Shown: positions 35,748 through 45,701 of the stretch, piece after piece
Numbering within the stretch: the stretch's first letter is position 1
Layout: the number at the start of each line of letters is the position of its first letter
From: Pseudarthrobacter equi
GTDB taxonomy: Bacteria > Actinomycetota > Actinomycetes > Actinomycetales > Micrococcaceae
DNA length: 64,000 nt
Direction: 5' to 3'
Assembly (NCBI RefSeq): GCF_900105535.1
Contig: NZ_LT629779.1
Location: 3,162,001-3,226,000 of the forward strand
Position numbers and translations under genes: made by a program
Notes under the pieces: generated by a model
What the model was told of the DNA's origin: nothing
The model's input: the letters and a program-made list of their open reading frames with translations, nothing else
The model's database searches: none

Positions 35748-38700
35748 TCGGTCACCTGCCGTCCGCGGGCACAGAGCGGGCAGACCTCAGGGAGCCTGCA
35801 GCCGTGTCCGCCAAAGCTTCCCTTACCGGGGTCATGCCTGGCCTCAAACGTGTTGCCTCCCATGACGGCTGCGGCCTCCTTGACCATGTCGAGCGCCCAG
35901 TTGTCCTGCGGGTCCAGCGGCTCCTGTTCCTGGACAGCGGGCGACTTCGCCGTTGTACCCAGCTGGGCAAGGACCGCCCCGCCGGGAAGCACCTGCCTGG
36001 TGTCGCTGCCATCGCCGAAACCGCCCGCGAGGACGGCGGCCTGGTAGGCGCCCAGCTGCGGGTGGCTGGCCAATTCAGTCTTCCCCGGCTGCCGTTTCCC
36101 TGTTTTCAGATCGACGATGACCAGTCTTCCCTCGCTGTCGATTTCGAGCCGGTCCACCTGGCCGCGGAGCACTGCTTCCCGCGGAGATGCGTCATCGAGC
36201 AACACTTCTCCCAGGGCAACGTCAAAGTCCTGTTCCACGCCGAGCAGGCTGCGTCCGCTGCCGCGCATCGCCAGCACGTATTGGGCGAGCTTCCGCACCA
36301 TGGCCTCGGCCCTCTGGTGGTCGAGCCTGCCCTCCCAGTTGTCTTTCATTCCCAGCTGCGGCCAGCGCCGGGCAAGCTCTGCAACGTATTCGTGGCCGGA
36401 CGCGTCAGGCATGTCCTGGGCGATGGCGTGGACCAGTGTGCCGAGGCTGCGGGCAAAGTCCGTCGCCGCTTCGCCGCCGGCTGCCTGGACGAACCAGTCC
36501 AACGGTGATTTCTGCACGGATTCGACCTTTGAGGGGGAGACAAACACCGTGCCGCCCGGCGGCACCACGGCGTCGGCGGATGTGAGCGGCTGAATCCCCC
36601 ACCAGCTGTCCGGATGGGCGCCCGCGACCGGAGGCTCGGCGGCCGCGAGGCCTGCCAGGACCTTCGCCGCCTCCTGCGCCTGGGCGCCCTCAAGCTGTGC
36701 GTGCTGGCGAAGCTCCGCGACGAGGGCACGCAGCGTCATGGGCCGTTCAACTGCCGTGAAGCTCCGTGCATCCCCACCCGGAGCCAACGGTGCCGCGTAG
36801 TCCAGGAACGACGACGGCTGGTCGTCCTCGGAGGCCACAGCAGTGCAGATCAGCAGTTCCTCCGCACGGGAGACGGCAGTGGAAAAGCTGCGGAGTTCGT
36901 CATACCGGATATCGCGCAGCCGGCTGAGCGGGTCGCGCTGCAGGGCGTAGGCCGTCCCGTGCTCAACAGCGTCAGCGTAGAGTGTGCTGCCCAGGAGCTC
37001 CCCCCGGAGCCTGGTATTGGGCCACACCCCTTCCTGCAGGCCTGCGATGAGGACTACTGGCCATTGGCGTCCCGCGGCGCTGGCCGGGGTCATGAGTTCG
37101 ACGGCGTCGTCCACCTGGGCACGGGCGGCGAGAGTGTCCATGGGCAGCTCCTGGTTCAGGAGATATTCCAGAAACTGTTCCGGGCCGGCGCCGGGCATCT
37201 GGTCCACGTAGCGCTCTGCCGTGTGGAACAGGGCCATCATCGCGTCCAGGTCCCGGTCCGCCCGGGCGCCGTGCGGTCCCCCGGCCAGTGCGGTTTCCGT
37301 CCAGGCCGCGGAAAGTCCGGTGGCGCTCCACAGGGCCCACAGCACAGACTCGGCGTTGGCCCCCGGCTGGCCTGCCGCTTCCTTGCCGGACTGGATCATC
37401 CGGGCAGTCCGGCGGGCGGCACGGCCTTCAATCCCCAGGCTCCCCAGTGCCCCTGGTTCCAGGAGCGCCTCGACCAGCAGGGAGTCGCTGCCGCGGCCGC
37501 CCCCGCCCGTCAGCTCCTCGCGCCGAAGCGATTGCCGGAGCCGCCGGAGTTCAAGGGGGGTGGCTCCACCGATCCTGGACGTCAGGAGCGATACCGCCGC
37601 TTCGGGTGTCAGGAGCGAGGGGTCCAGGGCGATGGCATAGGCGTCCAGGAGGGGGCGGACGGCCACTTCGTCACGCACCGCCGACTCAGCCACCGGGACC
37701 CGCACCGGGACGCCCTGCCCGGACAGATAGCGCTGCAGTTCGCTGACCTGGCCGCCGTTGCGAACGATGACTGCGATGTCCGTCAGGGGCCGGCCCTGAC
37801 CGATGTGCTGGTCGAGAATCCGCTGGGCCACGTACCGCAACTCGTGGACGGCCGAGGGCACCAGATGGGCTTCAACCCGGCCCGGATCATCGCCGGCGGA
37901 GCCTTGCTCCAGGCGGCGCGAAAGCTGGCCGCCGGCCCGCTGGGAGATGCGGCCTGCCACACCAAGCCAAGCTTCCGCGACAGCGGGAGCCTGGCGGTGG
38001 GCGTGCCATAGTGGCCTTTCGAGCACCAGGGCCTCCGGCGACAGCAGCCGGGGCAACTCGGCCACAAGATCGGGCCGGGCGCCGCGGAACCCCTGGACCA
38101 CGGTGTCCGGAGACGAGGTGACCAGGCAGTCCTTGCCGGCGGCGATGTCTGCCAACAGTTCGAAGACCGCAGGGTTGGCTTCCTGGATGTCATCCACCAG
38201 GATCAGCTGCAGCCGTTGCCGCTCCGCGGCGAGGAATTCCGGGGCGTCCTGGAAGATCTGCCGGGCAGCGGTGATGATGCCGGCCGGATCGAAGGCCTCC
38301 GGCATGCGCAGGTCCAGCACATCCCTGTATTCGCTGTAGAGGGCGGCCGCCGCGATCCAGTCCTGCCTGCCACACGCCCTGCCCAGCTCCACCAGGTCGG
38401 CGGGTGTCCGGCCGGACTCGATGATGCGGTCGAACAGCTGGCGGACTTCCTGCCGGAACCCGCGGGTCTCCAGGGCACCCGAAAGGTCGGCGGGCCAGGG
38501 CAGTTCCAGCCCGGGCAGCCGGTGCCCTTCCAGCAGCTCCTTGATAATCAGGTCCTGTTCCGGACCCGAGAGGAGCCGCGGCGGCCTGGAAAGGGGGATG
38601 ATGCCTTCAGCCTTGGCCCTCCTGATGAGGTCGAATGCGTAGGAGGCCCAGGTCCGCGCGGGAGTGGTGCTAAGGCTTCTGTCCAGACGGGCGGTGAAGC

Positions 38701-39082
38701 GGTCGCGGAGGTGGTCCGCCGCCAGCCGTGTTGGGGCGAGGATCAGGATCCCTGCAGGGTCAAGGCCGTCTCGGTGGACCCGTTCTACGGCGGCCTCGAC
38801 AAGGACGGTGGTCTTGCCGGTTCCGGGAGCTCCCGGAACCAGCACAGGCCCGGAACCGGCCGCGACGTCGACGGCGGCTTGCTGGTCCGGGGTCAGTGCG
38901 GGCCGTTGGGCATGGGACTGGCTCGGAGGAAGCAGCCTGAGGGGGCCGGAGCCGGAGAGCATACCCTGCGCAGCGCGGCCGCCAGGAGCTTCCCCGCCCG
39001 CCCCGCCGCGGTCGCCAAAAACCTGGACAGCCGGGTCCGGGTAGTCCTCGAGGGGGCCTGTCAGTGGGAGTGTTACCGTCAC
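35744..39082 (-). CDS. adnA: ATP-dependent helicase-nuclease subunit AdnA
   Basis: This 1112-residue partner of AdnB starts at GTG 39082. Walker A is GAPGTGKTTVLVEAA and motif II reads LILVDDIQEANP, a divergent form of the UvrD DExx motif as expected for AdnA. The C-terminal nuclease domain (about 845-1112) has the catalytic GQVDRLEI and LVIVDLKTGKRQPGKTE. Three cysteines near the end (1095, 1101, 1104) recall a Fe-S nuclease, but the upstream partner cysteine expected before the PL-WF motif is Ser859 (QKSPLDWF). It overlaps the alkyltransferase-like gene upstream and adnB downstream by four bases each. Confidence 0.94.
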   Translation of the reverse strand: MTVTLPLTGPLEDYPDPAVQVFGDRGGAGGEAPGGRAAQGMLSGSGPLRLLPPSQSHAQRPALTPDQQAAVDVAAGSGPVLVPGAPGTGKTTVLVEAAVERVHRDGLDPAGILILAPTRLAADHLRDRFTARLDRSLSTTPARTWASYAFDLIRRAKAEGIIPLSRPPRLLSGPEQDLIIKELLEGHRLPGLELPWPADLSGALETRGFRQEVRQLFDRIIESGRTPADLVELGRACGRQDWIAAAALYSEYRDVLDLRMPEAFDPAGIITAARQIFQDAPEFLAAERQRLQLILVDDIQEANPAVFELLADIAAGKDCLVTSSPDTVVQGFRGARPDLVAELPRLLSPEALVLERPLWHAHRQAPAVAEAWLGVAGRISQRAGGQLSRRLEQGSAGDDPGRVEAHLVPSAVHELRYVAQRILDQHIGQGRPLTDIAVIVRNGGQVSELQRYLSGQGVPVRVPVAESAVRDEVAVRPLLDAYAIALDPSLLTPEAAVSLLTSRIGGATPLELRRLRQSLRREELTGGGGRGSDSLLVEALLEPGALGSLGIEGRAARRTARMIQSGKEAAGQPGANAESVLWALWSATGLSAAWTETALAGGPHGARADRDLDAMMALFHTAERYVDQMPGAGPEQFLEYLLNQELPMDTLAARAQVDDAVELMTPASAAGRQWPVVLIAGLQEGVWPNTRLRGELLGSTLYADAVEHGTAYALQRDPLSRLRDIRYDELRSFSTAVSRAEELLICTAVASEDDQPSSFLDYAAPLAPGGDARSFTAVERPMTLRALVAELRQHAQLEGAQAQEAAKVLAGLAAAEPPVAGAHPDSWWGIQPLTSADAVVPPGGTVFVSPSKVESVQKSPLDWFVQAAGGEAATDFARSLGTLVHAIAQDMPDASGHEYVAELARRWPQLGMKDNWEGRLDHQRAEAMVRKLAQYVLAMRGSGRSLLGVEQDFDVALGEVLLDDASPREAVLRGQVDRLEIDSEGRLVIVDLKTGKRQPGKTELASHPQLGAYQAAVLAGGFGDGSDTRQVLPGGAVLAQLGTTAKSPAVQEQEPLDPQDNWALDMVKEAAAVMGGNTFEARHDPGKGSFGGHGCRLPEVCPLCARGRQVTE

Positions 39083-39495
39083 ACCGACATCCCATCATCA
39101 GCCACTGACAATCTGTGGAGCTCGCGCTCCAGTTGCTCCGCCACCGCATCCATCCGGTCGAAATCCTCTCCATCGGGTGCCCAGCGCGCCGCCTGGAGGT
39201 CCACCCGCCACCGGCCGTCTCCGGTGCGCTGCCACTCCCGGTAGGCGCCGACCAACGGCGTCCCTTCATCAAGGTATCGGCGCAGCGCGTCCGCCTCGTG
39301 TCCTTCGGGGGCGTGTCCACTGGCTTTCAGGATCCGCCACCACGGGACGCCGCTGCCGTAGTGGCTCATGACCGAACCGATCTGGCGCGGTCCCCCGGAA
39401 CCCAACAGTTCCGCGACGTCGCCATACGATACCGCGGATCCTGCCGGCACCATCCTCACGATGGCGAGGACCGCCTGCACATACTCAATCCGCAT
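39079..39495 (-). CDS. Alkyltransferase-like protein (MGMT family, catalytic Cys replaced)
   Basis: The 138-residue protein matches the DNA-binding fold of O6-alkylguanine methyltransferases: RIEYVQAVLAIVRMVPAGS, VSYGDVAELLG and GSGVPWWRILKASG. The methyl-accepting PCHR motif is PWWR here, so it cannot accept alkyl groups. It resembles Atl1-type proteins that flag lesions for nucleotide excision repair. Its stop overlaps the adnA start, so it is the first gene of an atl-adnA-adnB unit. A TACATT hexamer ends eight bases before the ATG, which suggests a leaderless transcript. Confidence 0.9.
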   Translation of the reverse strand: MRIEYVQAVLAIVRMVPAGSAVSYGDVAELLGSGGPRQIGSVMSHYGSGVPWWRILKASGHAPEGHEADALRRYLDEGTPLVGAYREWQRTGDGRWRVDLQAARWAPDGEDFDRMDAVAEQLERELHRLSVADDGMSV

Positions 39496-39558
39496 TGATC
39501 CAATGTAGCCGCAGTGGCGTTCCACGGAATTGTCCGGGGGTCCCTTTAGCGTGGAGGT

Positions 39559-40269
39559 ATGAGCACCTGGAACACCCTCCCCCGCGCCGCTTTTGACCTG
39601 GAAACCACCGGACGCAACTCGCGGGCCGCCCGGATAGTGACCGCATCGGTCACCGTCGTGGACCACAGGGGCGAGGTCATCCGCGAGCACGAGTGGCTGG
39701 CCGATCCCGGGGTTGAAATCCCCACCGAAGCCAGCGATGTGCACGGCGTCACCACGGAGCAGGCACGCAAGGACGGCCGTCCCGCGCATGAGGTCACCAG
39801 GGAGCTTGCTGCAGTGCTGCAGGAACTTTTCGATACCGGCGTCCCCGTCATCGCGTTCAACGCAAGCTACGACTTCACCGTCCTGGCGGCGGAGTCGGCC
39901 CGGTACGGTGTTCCCCAGCTCACCCGGTTCCCCGTGCTGGACCCCTACATCATGAACAAGCAGGTGGACCGCTACCGCAAGGGCAAACGCACCCTGACGG
40001 CCCTCTGCGAGGAGTACGGAGTGGTCCTCGACAATGCCCACACTTCCGCAGCCGACGCCCTGGCCACCTTGAAGGTCCTGGACGCCATGGCAGGTAAATT
40101 CCCTAAACTGATGATGCCCGCAAGCCAGCTCCATCAGCTGCAGGTGGATTGGGCGGTGACGCAGGCCGCGGATTTCCAGGGGTATCTCCGAAAGACGAAG
40201 CCCACGGCCGTTATCGAAGGTGATTGGCCCGTCCTGCCCCCGCAGGACGCTACCGGCGGCGGGTTCTAA
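39559..40269 (+). CDS. DnaQ-like 3'-5' exonuclease (DEDDh)
   Basis: The 236-residue protein has Exo I AAFDLETTGRNSRAARI, Exo II AFNASYDFTVLAAES and Exo III HTSAADALATLKVL with the catalytic His, i.e. the DEDDh set. IHGVTTEQ-like DVHGVTTEQAR is typical of stand-alone proofreading exonucleases or RNase T relatives. GGAGG directly precedes the ATG. It is divergent from the atl-adnAB repair operon, which fits a DNA-repair role, but polymerase association cannot be shown. Confidence 0.92.
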   Translation: MSTWNTLPRAAFDLETTGRNSRAARIVTASVTVVDHRGEVIREHEWLADPGVEIPTEASDVHGVTTEQARKDGRPAHEVTRELAAVLQELFDTGVPVIAFNASYDFTVLAAESARYGVPQLTRFPVLDPYIMNKQVDRYRKGKRTLTALCEEYGVVLDNAHTSAADALATLKVLDAMAGKFPKLMMPASQLHQLQVDWAVTQAADFQGYLRKTKPTAVIEGDWPVLPPQDATGGGF

Positions 40270-40592
40270 GCCCCCATAACCCTGCTGCGAGGCACGTCAC
40301 AGTAGTGCCGCGTAACATTTGGCGCGTCCGGGAGCGCCCATCTGTTCGGCTGTACTGGATTTGACCGGCCGCCCGGAGCCCGGGACGCACCATCGGCCGA
40401 ATTTCATACGGTTTTTTCTCAGCTTGGTGCCCGGATCTTCGCCTCACGGCAGTGTTTGCCCAAGGTGAGAGAATTTAGTTTTGCGGTCACCCCTGCCCTG
40501 GCCATGCTGGACCAGCACCGGGCAGGTGCCAGGCGCCACCAGCGCAGCCTTGCGGCCCGGCTGACTTAAGACTCAATGAAAGTGACAACCTG
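40270..40592 (+). promoter_or_regulatory. Intergenic region upstream of amino-acid ABC operon
   Basis: No gene is seen in these 323 bases. They contain GTTTTTTC (about 40410), TTGCCCAAGGT (about 40456-40466) followed by the AT-rich GAGAATTTAGTTTTG, the most promoter-like part, and a nested hairpin around 40492-40526 (CCTGCCC/GGGCAGG with an inner TGCTG/CAGCA). The hairpin would fall in the 5' untranslated region of the binding protein gene. Confidence 0.35.
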
Positions 40593-41528
40593 ATGAAAAT
40601 CAAAGCGATGAAGTGGCTGACTACCGCTCCCGTTGCCATTGCACTGGCGGTCTCCCTGGCCGCATGCGGCTCCGGCTCTTCCCAGCCGAGCGGAACGCCC
40701 ACGGATGCCCTGCAGGGCAGCGACCAGCAGACGCTGGACAAGTACACCACTGCCGATGTCACCCCTGTCGACAAGATCGACAAGACCAAGCTTGGCCTGA
40801 ACACCGAAGGCAAGCTCGAAGTGGGCACGCTCTCCGACGCCCCGCCGAACATCTTCATCGACCCGTCCGGCAAGTTCACCGGCTACGACAACGAGCTCCT
40901 GCGCGCCATCGCCGGCAAGCTGGGCCTCGAGGTCGAGTTCGTAGCTACGGACTTCTCCGCACTGCTGTCCCAGGTTTCCACCAAGCAGTTCGACGTCGGA
41001 TCCTCCTCGATCTCCACCACGGACGCCCGCCGCCAGAACGTTGGCTTCACCAACGGCTACGACTTCGGCTTCATGGCTGTTGTCGCCAAGAAGGACAGCG
41101 ACGTCAAGGGCTTCGACGACCTCAAGGGCGACCTCCGCATCGGTGTCGTCCAGGGCACGGTCCAGGACGATTACGTCACCAACACGCTCAAGCTCGAGCC
41201 CATCCGTTTCCCGGACTACGCCACGGTCTACGCCAACGTGCGCAACGGCCAGGTGGACGCCTGGGTGGCGCCGTCGCAGCAGGCAACCGGCCAGGTCAAG
41301 GAGGGTGACGGCACCGTCATCGCCGAGTCCGTGGTCAACACGCAGAACTTCACGGCCTACGCCGTCGCCAAGGACAACCAGCCCCTGATCGACGCCCTGA
41401 ACTCCGGACTGGACGCCGTGATTGCCGATGGCACCTGGTCCAAGCTCACCAAGGAGTGGTACCCGGACCGCGAAACGCCGACTGACTGGAAGCCGGGCAG
41501 CAAGGCCGCCACGGCTCCCCAGAGCTGA
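40593..41528 (+). CDS. Amino-acid ABC transporter substrate-binding lipoprotein
   Basis: The product has 311 residues. Its lipoprotein signal has lipobox SLAAC with Cys25. The mature protein belongs to the SBP_bac_3 family: FIDPSGKFTGYDNELLRAIA, VEFVATDFSALLSQVSTKQFD, then DVGSSSISTTDARRQNVGFT and VVQGTVQDDYV. This family binds polar amino acids; which one is unknown. It starts a three-gene operon with a permease (16 bases later) and an ATPase. Confidence 0.93.
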   Translation: MKIKAMKWLTTAPVAIALAVSLAACGSGSSQPSGTPTDALQGSDQQTLDKYTTADVTPVDKIDKTKLGLNTEGKLEVGTLSDAPPNIFIDPSGKFTGYDNELLRAIAGKLGLEVEFVATDFSALLSQVSTKQFDVGSSSISTTDARRQNVGFTNGYDFGFMAVVAKKDSDVKGFDDLKGDLRIGVVQGTVQDDYVTNTLKLEPIRFPDYATVYANVRNGQVDAWVAPSQQATGQVKEGDGTVIAESVVNTQNFTAYAVAKDNQPLIDALNSGLDAVIADGTWSKLTKEWYPDRETPTDWKPGSKAATAPQS

Positions 41529-41544
41529 TTGAGCCGGGACGTTT

Positions 41545-42309
41545 ATGGATCTCCTCGATCAACTGGCTGACACCTTCTTCAACTGGGAGGAAATGGCCAA
41601 GGTCATTCCCTCCCTGTTGTCGGTGGGCCTGCCCAACACCCTGATCCTCGCCGTGGCCTCCGGCATCCTCGGTTCCCTGCTGGGACTGTTGCTGGCCATG
41701 ATGGGCATCTCACGGAACGCCGGTGCGCGTTGGGTTGCCCGCATCTACACGGACATTTTCCGTGGCCTCCCGGCCATCCTCGTGATCCTGGTGATCGGCA
41801 TCGGCCTGAGCCCGATTGCCCGGGAAATCACGGGCTCGCGGAACCCGTACCCGTTGGGCATCCTGGCCCTGACCCTGGTCGCCGCCGCGTACATTGGCGA
41901 GATCTTCCGTTCAGGCATCCAGAGCGTTGAAAAGGGCCAGCTTGAGGCGTCGAGGGCGCTCGGGTTCAGCTACGGCAGTTCCATGCGCCTGGTGGTGGTG
42001 CCGCAAGGCATCCGCCGGGTCCTCCCCGCCCTGGTAAACCAGTTCATCTCGCTGCTGAAGGACTCCTCGCTGGTGTTCATGCTGGGCCTCGCTGCCTCGG
42101 ACCGGGAAATCTTCCGGATCGGCAACGATGCCATGGCCAACACGGGCAATCTCTCGCCGCTGGTGGCTGCGGGCGTCCTGTACCTGATCCTGACCGTCCC
42201 GCTCACCCACTTCGTCAACTTCATCGATAACCGGCTCCGCACCGGCCGGCCGGAGAAGAAAGAACCCGACGACGCGGCAGCACCTATCGGCAAGGGGGCA
42301 CAGGCATGA
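41545..42309 (+). CDS. Amino-acid ABC transporter permease (HisM/GlnP type)
   Basis: This 254-residue inner-membrane protein has about five hydrophobic segments. The coupling-helix EAA motif is [20 protein letters not shown] followed by [20 protein letters not shown]. The [16 protein letters not shown] segment is typical of polar amino-acid permeases. It lies between the binding protein and ATPase genes, and its end overlaps the ATPase start by four bases. A single permease gene suggests a homodimeric channel. Confidence 0.94.
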   Translation: MDLLDQLADTFFNWEEMAKVIPSLLSVGLPNTLILAVASGILGSLLGLLLAMMGISRNAGARWVARIYTDIFRGLPAILVILVIGIGLSPIAREITGSRNPYPLGILALTLVAAAYIGEIFRSGIQSVEKGQLEASRALGFSYGSSMRLVVVPQGIRRVLPALVNQFISLLKDSSLVFMLGLAASDREIFRIGNDAMANTGNLSPLVAAGVLYLILTVPLTHFVNFIDNRLRTGRPEKKEPDDAAAPIGKGAQA

Positions 42310-43043
42310 CGGAATTCGCTTCCGGAACCCTGACCGGCAAGAACCTGCACCTTTCGTTCGGACACAACCACGTCCTGCGCGGCATCGACCTGCATGTGGA
42401 GAAGGGCACCACCGCATCGGTGATCGGCCCGTCCGGTTCGGGCAAGTCCACCCTGCTGCGGGTAATGAACCGGTTGATCGAGCCGGACCAGGGCGACATC
42501 CTGCTGGATGGCCGCTCGGTCCTGAAGGACAATCCGGACGAGCTACGCCAGCGGATCGGCATGGTGTTCCAGCAGTTCAACCTCTTCCCGCACAAGACTG
42601 TGGCGGAGAACGTGACGCTGGCCCTGCGCAAGCTGCGGAAGCTCCCCAAGGACCAGGCGCGTGCCGAGGCCCTGGAGCAGCTGGACCTGGTGGGACTGAA
42701 GCACAAGGCTGATGTCCGGCCGGCCAACCTTTCCGGCGGCCAGCAGCAGCGCGTCGCGATCGCCCGCGCGCTGGCCATGAAGCCCGAGGTCATGTTCTTC
42801 GACGAGGCCACATCAGCGTTGGACCCCGAGCTGGTCAAGGGTGTCCTTGCCCTGATGACGGACCTGGCCAAGGGCGGCATGACCATGGTGGTGGTGACAC
42901 ACGAGATGGGCTTCTCCCGCAACGTGTCGGACACCGTGACATTCATGGACGCCGGCGTGGTGGTGGAGTCCGGCCCGCCGGAACAGATCTTCACGGCTCC
43001 CGCCACGGATCGGCTGAGGGGCTTCCTCTCAGACGTCCTCTAG
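42306..43043 (+). CDS. Amino-acid ABC transporter ATP-binding protein (GlnQ type)
   Basis: This 245-residue ATPase has Walker [16 protein letters not shown] (about residues 42-50), Q-loop [14 protein letters not shown], signature [18 protein letters not shown], Walker [16 protein letters not shown] and switch His in [11 protein letters not shown]. It energises the uptake of the amino acid bound by the upstream lipoprotein. Confidence 0.96.
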   Translation: MTEFASGTLTGKNLHLSFGHNHVLRGIDLHVEKGTTASVIGPSGSGKSTLLRVMNRLIEPDQGDILLDGRSVLKDNPDELRQRIGMVFQQFNLFPHKTVAENVTLALRKLRKLPKDQARAEALEQLDLVGLKHKADVRPANLSGGQQQRVAIARALAMKPEVMFFDEATSALDPELVKGVLALMTDLAKGGMTMVVVTHEMGFSRNVSDTVTFMDAGVVVESGPPEQIFTAPATDRLRGFLSDVL

Positions 43044-43060
43044 CCACAGGAACACAAGGA

Positions 43061-43091
43061 AAATCCCCGGTTGCGCCGCAGCCGGGGATTT
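43061..43091. terminator. Bidirectional terminator
   Basis: AAATCCCCGG pairs with CCGGGGATTT, with the stem extending inward through GGTTGC/GCAGCC with one G-U. T-runs follow on both strands (TTTTTC on plus, ATTTTCC on minus). It separates the amino-acid ABC operon from the convergent hemL gene. Confidence 0.85.
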
Positions 43092-43162
43092 TTCTCGTTC
43101 AAGGCCGCACGACGACGGCCCTCGCCCATGGGGGCACCTCGCCTTGCTGGACCGGGCGGAAA

Positions 43163-44494
43163 CTAGCCTTGCGCGGCTGCGGCAGCCCTGGCCGCTGCGG
43201 GCAGGGCGTCAAAAATCCGGTTCATGGCAGCGTCGTCGTGCGCGGCGGACAGGAACCAGGCTTCGAACACCGACGGGGGCAGGTATACGCCGGACTCCAG
43301 CATCGAGTGGAAGAACGGGGCGTAGCGGAACGCCTCCTGGCCCTGCGCATCTGCGTAGTTGTGGACCCCATGGGCCGAGGTTCCAAATGCGACCGAGAAG
43401 AGGTTTCCGGCGAACTGGATGGAGTGGTCCACTCCGGCTGCGTCCAGTGCAGAGGACAGCGCGGACGACAGCTCCAGTGAGCGTACGTCGATGTAGGAGT
43501 ACACGTCACGGGTCGCGTGGGTCAGGGTGGCCACGCCGGCGGCCATCGCCACGGGGTTACCGGAGAGTGTTCCGGCCTGGTAAACCGGTCCCGTGGGCGC
43601 GAGGTAATCCATGACGTCGGCACGTCCGCCGAGGGCCGCCGTCGGCATTCCGCCGCCGATGACCTTCCCAAAGGTGAGCAGGTCCGGCGTCCACGGGTCT
43701 GCTGCGTCCGGAGCGCCGCCGGTGAGCCCCCAGTAGCCGGAGTAGCCGGTGCGGAAGCCGGTCAGGACTTCGTCGACGATGAGCAGCGCGCCGTGCTCCC
43801 GGGTGATCTGGGAGAGGCCCAGGTTGAAGCCCTCGCCGGGAGTGACCACGCCCATGTTGGCAGGGGCTGCCTCGGTGATGACGGCCGCGATGTTGGGCCC
43901 GTGGGTGGCGAACGCCTCTTTCACAGCCGCGAGGTCGTTGTAGGGCAGGACCAGGGTTTCGGCCGCGGTTGCCTCCGTGACACCGGCCGAGCCGGGCAGG
44001 GCGAGGGTTGCCACGCCGGATCCTGCGGCGGCCAGCAGCCCGTCCAGGTGTCCGTGGTAGCAGCCGGCGAACTTGATGATGAGGTTGCGGCCGGTGAACC
44101 CGCGGGCCAGCCGGACGGCGGTCATGGTGGCCTCGGTGCCGGTGGAGACCATGCGGAGCCGTTCGACGGCAGGGACGCGTTCCATGACGATCTCGGCCAG
44201 GTTGGCCTCATCCGGAGTGGAGGCGCCGAAGGACAGGCCTCGGTCCACTGCAGCGTGGACCGCGTCAAGCACGGCCGGGTGGGCGTGACCCAGCAGGGCC
44301 GGACCCCAGGAGCACACCAGGTCCACATACTCGTTGCCGTCGGCGTCCATCAGGTACGGGCCTTTGGCTGAGACCATGAACCGGGGCGTGCCGCCGACGG
44401 ACCCGAAGGCCCGGACCGGCGAGTTGACCCCGCCCGGCATCAGCTTGCGGGCGCGGTCGAAAAGTTCCTCGTTGCGAGGGGTGCTGGAAGTCAT
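43163..44494 (-). CDS. hemL: Glutamate-1-semialdehyde 2,1-aminomutase
   Basis: The 443-residue PLP enzyme converts glutamate-1-semialdehyde to 5-aminolevulinate, the second step after HemA. It starts at ATG 44494 ([20 protein letters not shown]). The PLP lysine is in [35 protein letters not shown] and [16 protein letters not shown] are family signatures. It is the last gene of the minus-strand haem cluster, 103 bases after the LLM oxidoreductase gene. Confidence 0.97.
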   Translation of the reverse strand: MTSSTPRNEELFDRARKLMPGGVNSPVRAFGSVGGTPRFMVSAKGPYLMDADGNEYVDLVCSWGPALLGHAHPAVLDAVHAAVDRGLSFGASTPDEANLAEIVMERVPAVERLRMVSTGTEATMTAVRLARGFTGRNLIIKFAGCYHGHLDGLLAAAGSGVATLALPGSAGVTEATAAETLVLPYNDLAAVKEAFATHGPNIAAVITEAAPANMGVVTPGEGFNLGLSQITREHGALLIVDEVLTGFRTGYSGYWGLTGGAPDAADPWTPDLLTFGKVIGGGMPTAALGGRADVMDYLAPTGPVYQAGTLSGNPVAMAAGVATLTHATRDVYSYIDVRSLELSSALSSALDAAGVDHSIQFAGNLFSVAFGTSAHGVHNYADAQGQEAFRYAPFFHSMLESGVYLPPSVFEAWFLSAAHDDAAMNRIFDALPAAARAAAAAQG

Positions 44495-44597
44495 GGTTCC
44501 TATTCTCTCAGTTTGCCGGCGCACCGGGTGCCGCCCTGATCAGCTGGCGGCGGTGCCGGGGCCGGTTTCGCGGGACGCCGGGAGGCGGCACGGAAGG

Positions 44598-45701
44598 TCA
44601 GCCGGCGAGGGTGTCTGCCACCCTGGGAGCCACCACCGTGCCGAGCAGTTCGATGGAGCGCATCATGGCCGCATGCGGCAGCGGTCCGTTGCTGTACTTG
44701 AAGTCGAAGCGGTCCACGCCCAAGTTCCGTTTCAGCTGGACGATCTTCCGCGCCACCGTGTCCGGGGAGCCGACGTACAGGGCACCTTCCGGGGCGCAGA
44801 GGGCATCAAACTCGCCGCGACCTGCCGGACCCCAGCCGCGTTCGGCACCGAGCCGGTTGCGCAGTGCCAGCCAGTGCGGGAAAAACTCCTCCCGCGCCTG
44901 CTCATCCGTGGCAGCGACGTGTCCCGGTGAGTGCGTGGCCACCTGCTGCATGGGATGTCCGTATTTGCCCATGGCTTCGCGGTAGAGGTCCGCCAGTGGA
45001 CCGAAGGCACGCGGCTGGCCGCCGATGATCGCGAAGATGATCGGGTACCCGTACTGGGCGCACCGCAGCACGGATTCGGGGGTTCCGCCCACGCCAATCC
45101 ACGTGGGCAGCAGGTGGTGTTCGAGCGGCGGGTAGACGCTCAGCCCGTGCAGTGAGGGACGGGTCCGTCCTTCCCAGTGCACGGGTTTTTGTGCCCGCAC
45201 CTTGTCAAAAAGCTCCAGTTTTTCCTCGAAGAGGACCTCGTAGTCGGCCAGGTCAAGGCCGAAGAGCGGGAACGATTCCACGAAGGACCCCCGCCCCAGC
45301 ATGACTTCGGCGCGGCCGTTCGAGATCGCATCCACCGTCGAGAACCGCTGGAATACCCGGATGGGATCGTCGGAGCTCAGCACGGTCACGGCGGAGCCGA
45401 GCCGGATCCGGGACGTGCGCGCCGCGGCTGCGGCCAGGAAGACCTCCGGCGCGGACACGGCGTAGTCCTTGCGGTGGTGCTCCCCCACACCAAAGGCGTG
45501 GAGTCCGACGGCGTCTGCCAGCTCCGCCTGCTCCAGCAGCTGGCGCAGGACTTCGGCGTGCGGTTGGGGGCTGCCGTCCGGATTCACGCCGACATCGCCG
45601 AACGTGTTCAGGCCGAGGAGGATGCGGTCCCCGCCCACTGGGACCGTTGGGGACGCGGCCGGCGATTCCGGGACCAGTCCTTCGCCGGAAGTCGCGGTCA
45701 C
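44598..45701 (-). CDS. LLM-class flavin-dependent oxidoreductase
   Basis: This 367-residue protein of the bacterial luciferase-like monooxygenase family has the segments [69 protein letters not shown] and [20 protein letters not shown]. Its substrate and cofactor (FMN or F420) are unknown. It starts at GTG 45701, overlapping the hemB stop by four bases, so it is translated with the haem genes, though no known haem step needs it. Confidence 0.9.
   Translation of the reverse strand: MTATSGEGLVPESPAASPTVPVGGDRILLGLNTFGDVGVNPDGSPQPHAEVLRQLLEQAELADAVGLHAFGVGEHHRKDYAVSAPEVFLAAAAARTSRIRLGSAVTVLSSDDPIRVFQRFSTVDAISNGRAEVMLGRGSFVESFPLFGLDLADYEVLFEEKLELFDKVRAQKPVHWEGRTRPSLHGLSVYPPLEHHLLPTWIGVGGTPESVLRCAQYGYPIIFAIIGGQPRAFGPLADLYREAMGKYGHPMQQVATHSPGHVAATDEQAREEFFPHWLALRNRLGAERGWGPAGRGEFDALCAPEGALYVGSPDTVARKIVQLKRNLGVDRFDFKYSNGPLPHAAMMRSIELLGTVVAPRVADTLAG

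Noticed and set aside
34071..36047. 658-codon plus-strand frame
   Set aside because: Antisense to adnB and adnA, both of which show complete helicase and nuclease motifs.
40492..40526. Nested hairpin upstream of the amino-acid-binding protein as a riboswitch
   Set aside because: It matches no riboswitch class that I know, and the conserved bases of glycine, lysine or SAM elements are absent.
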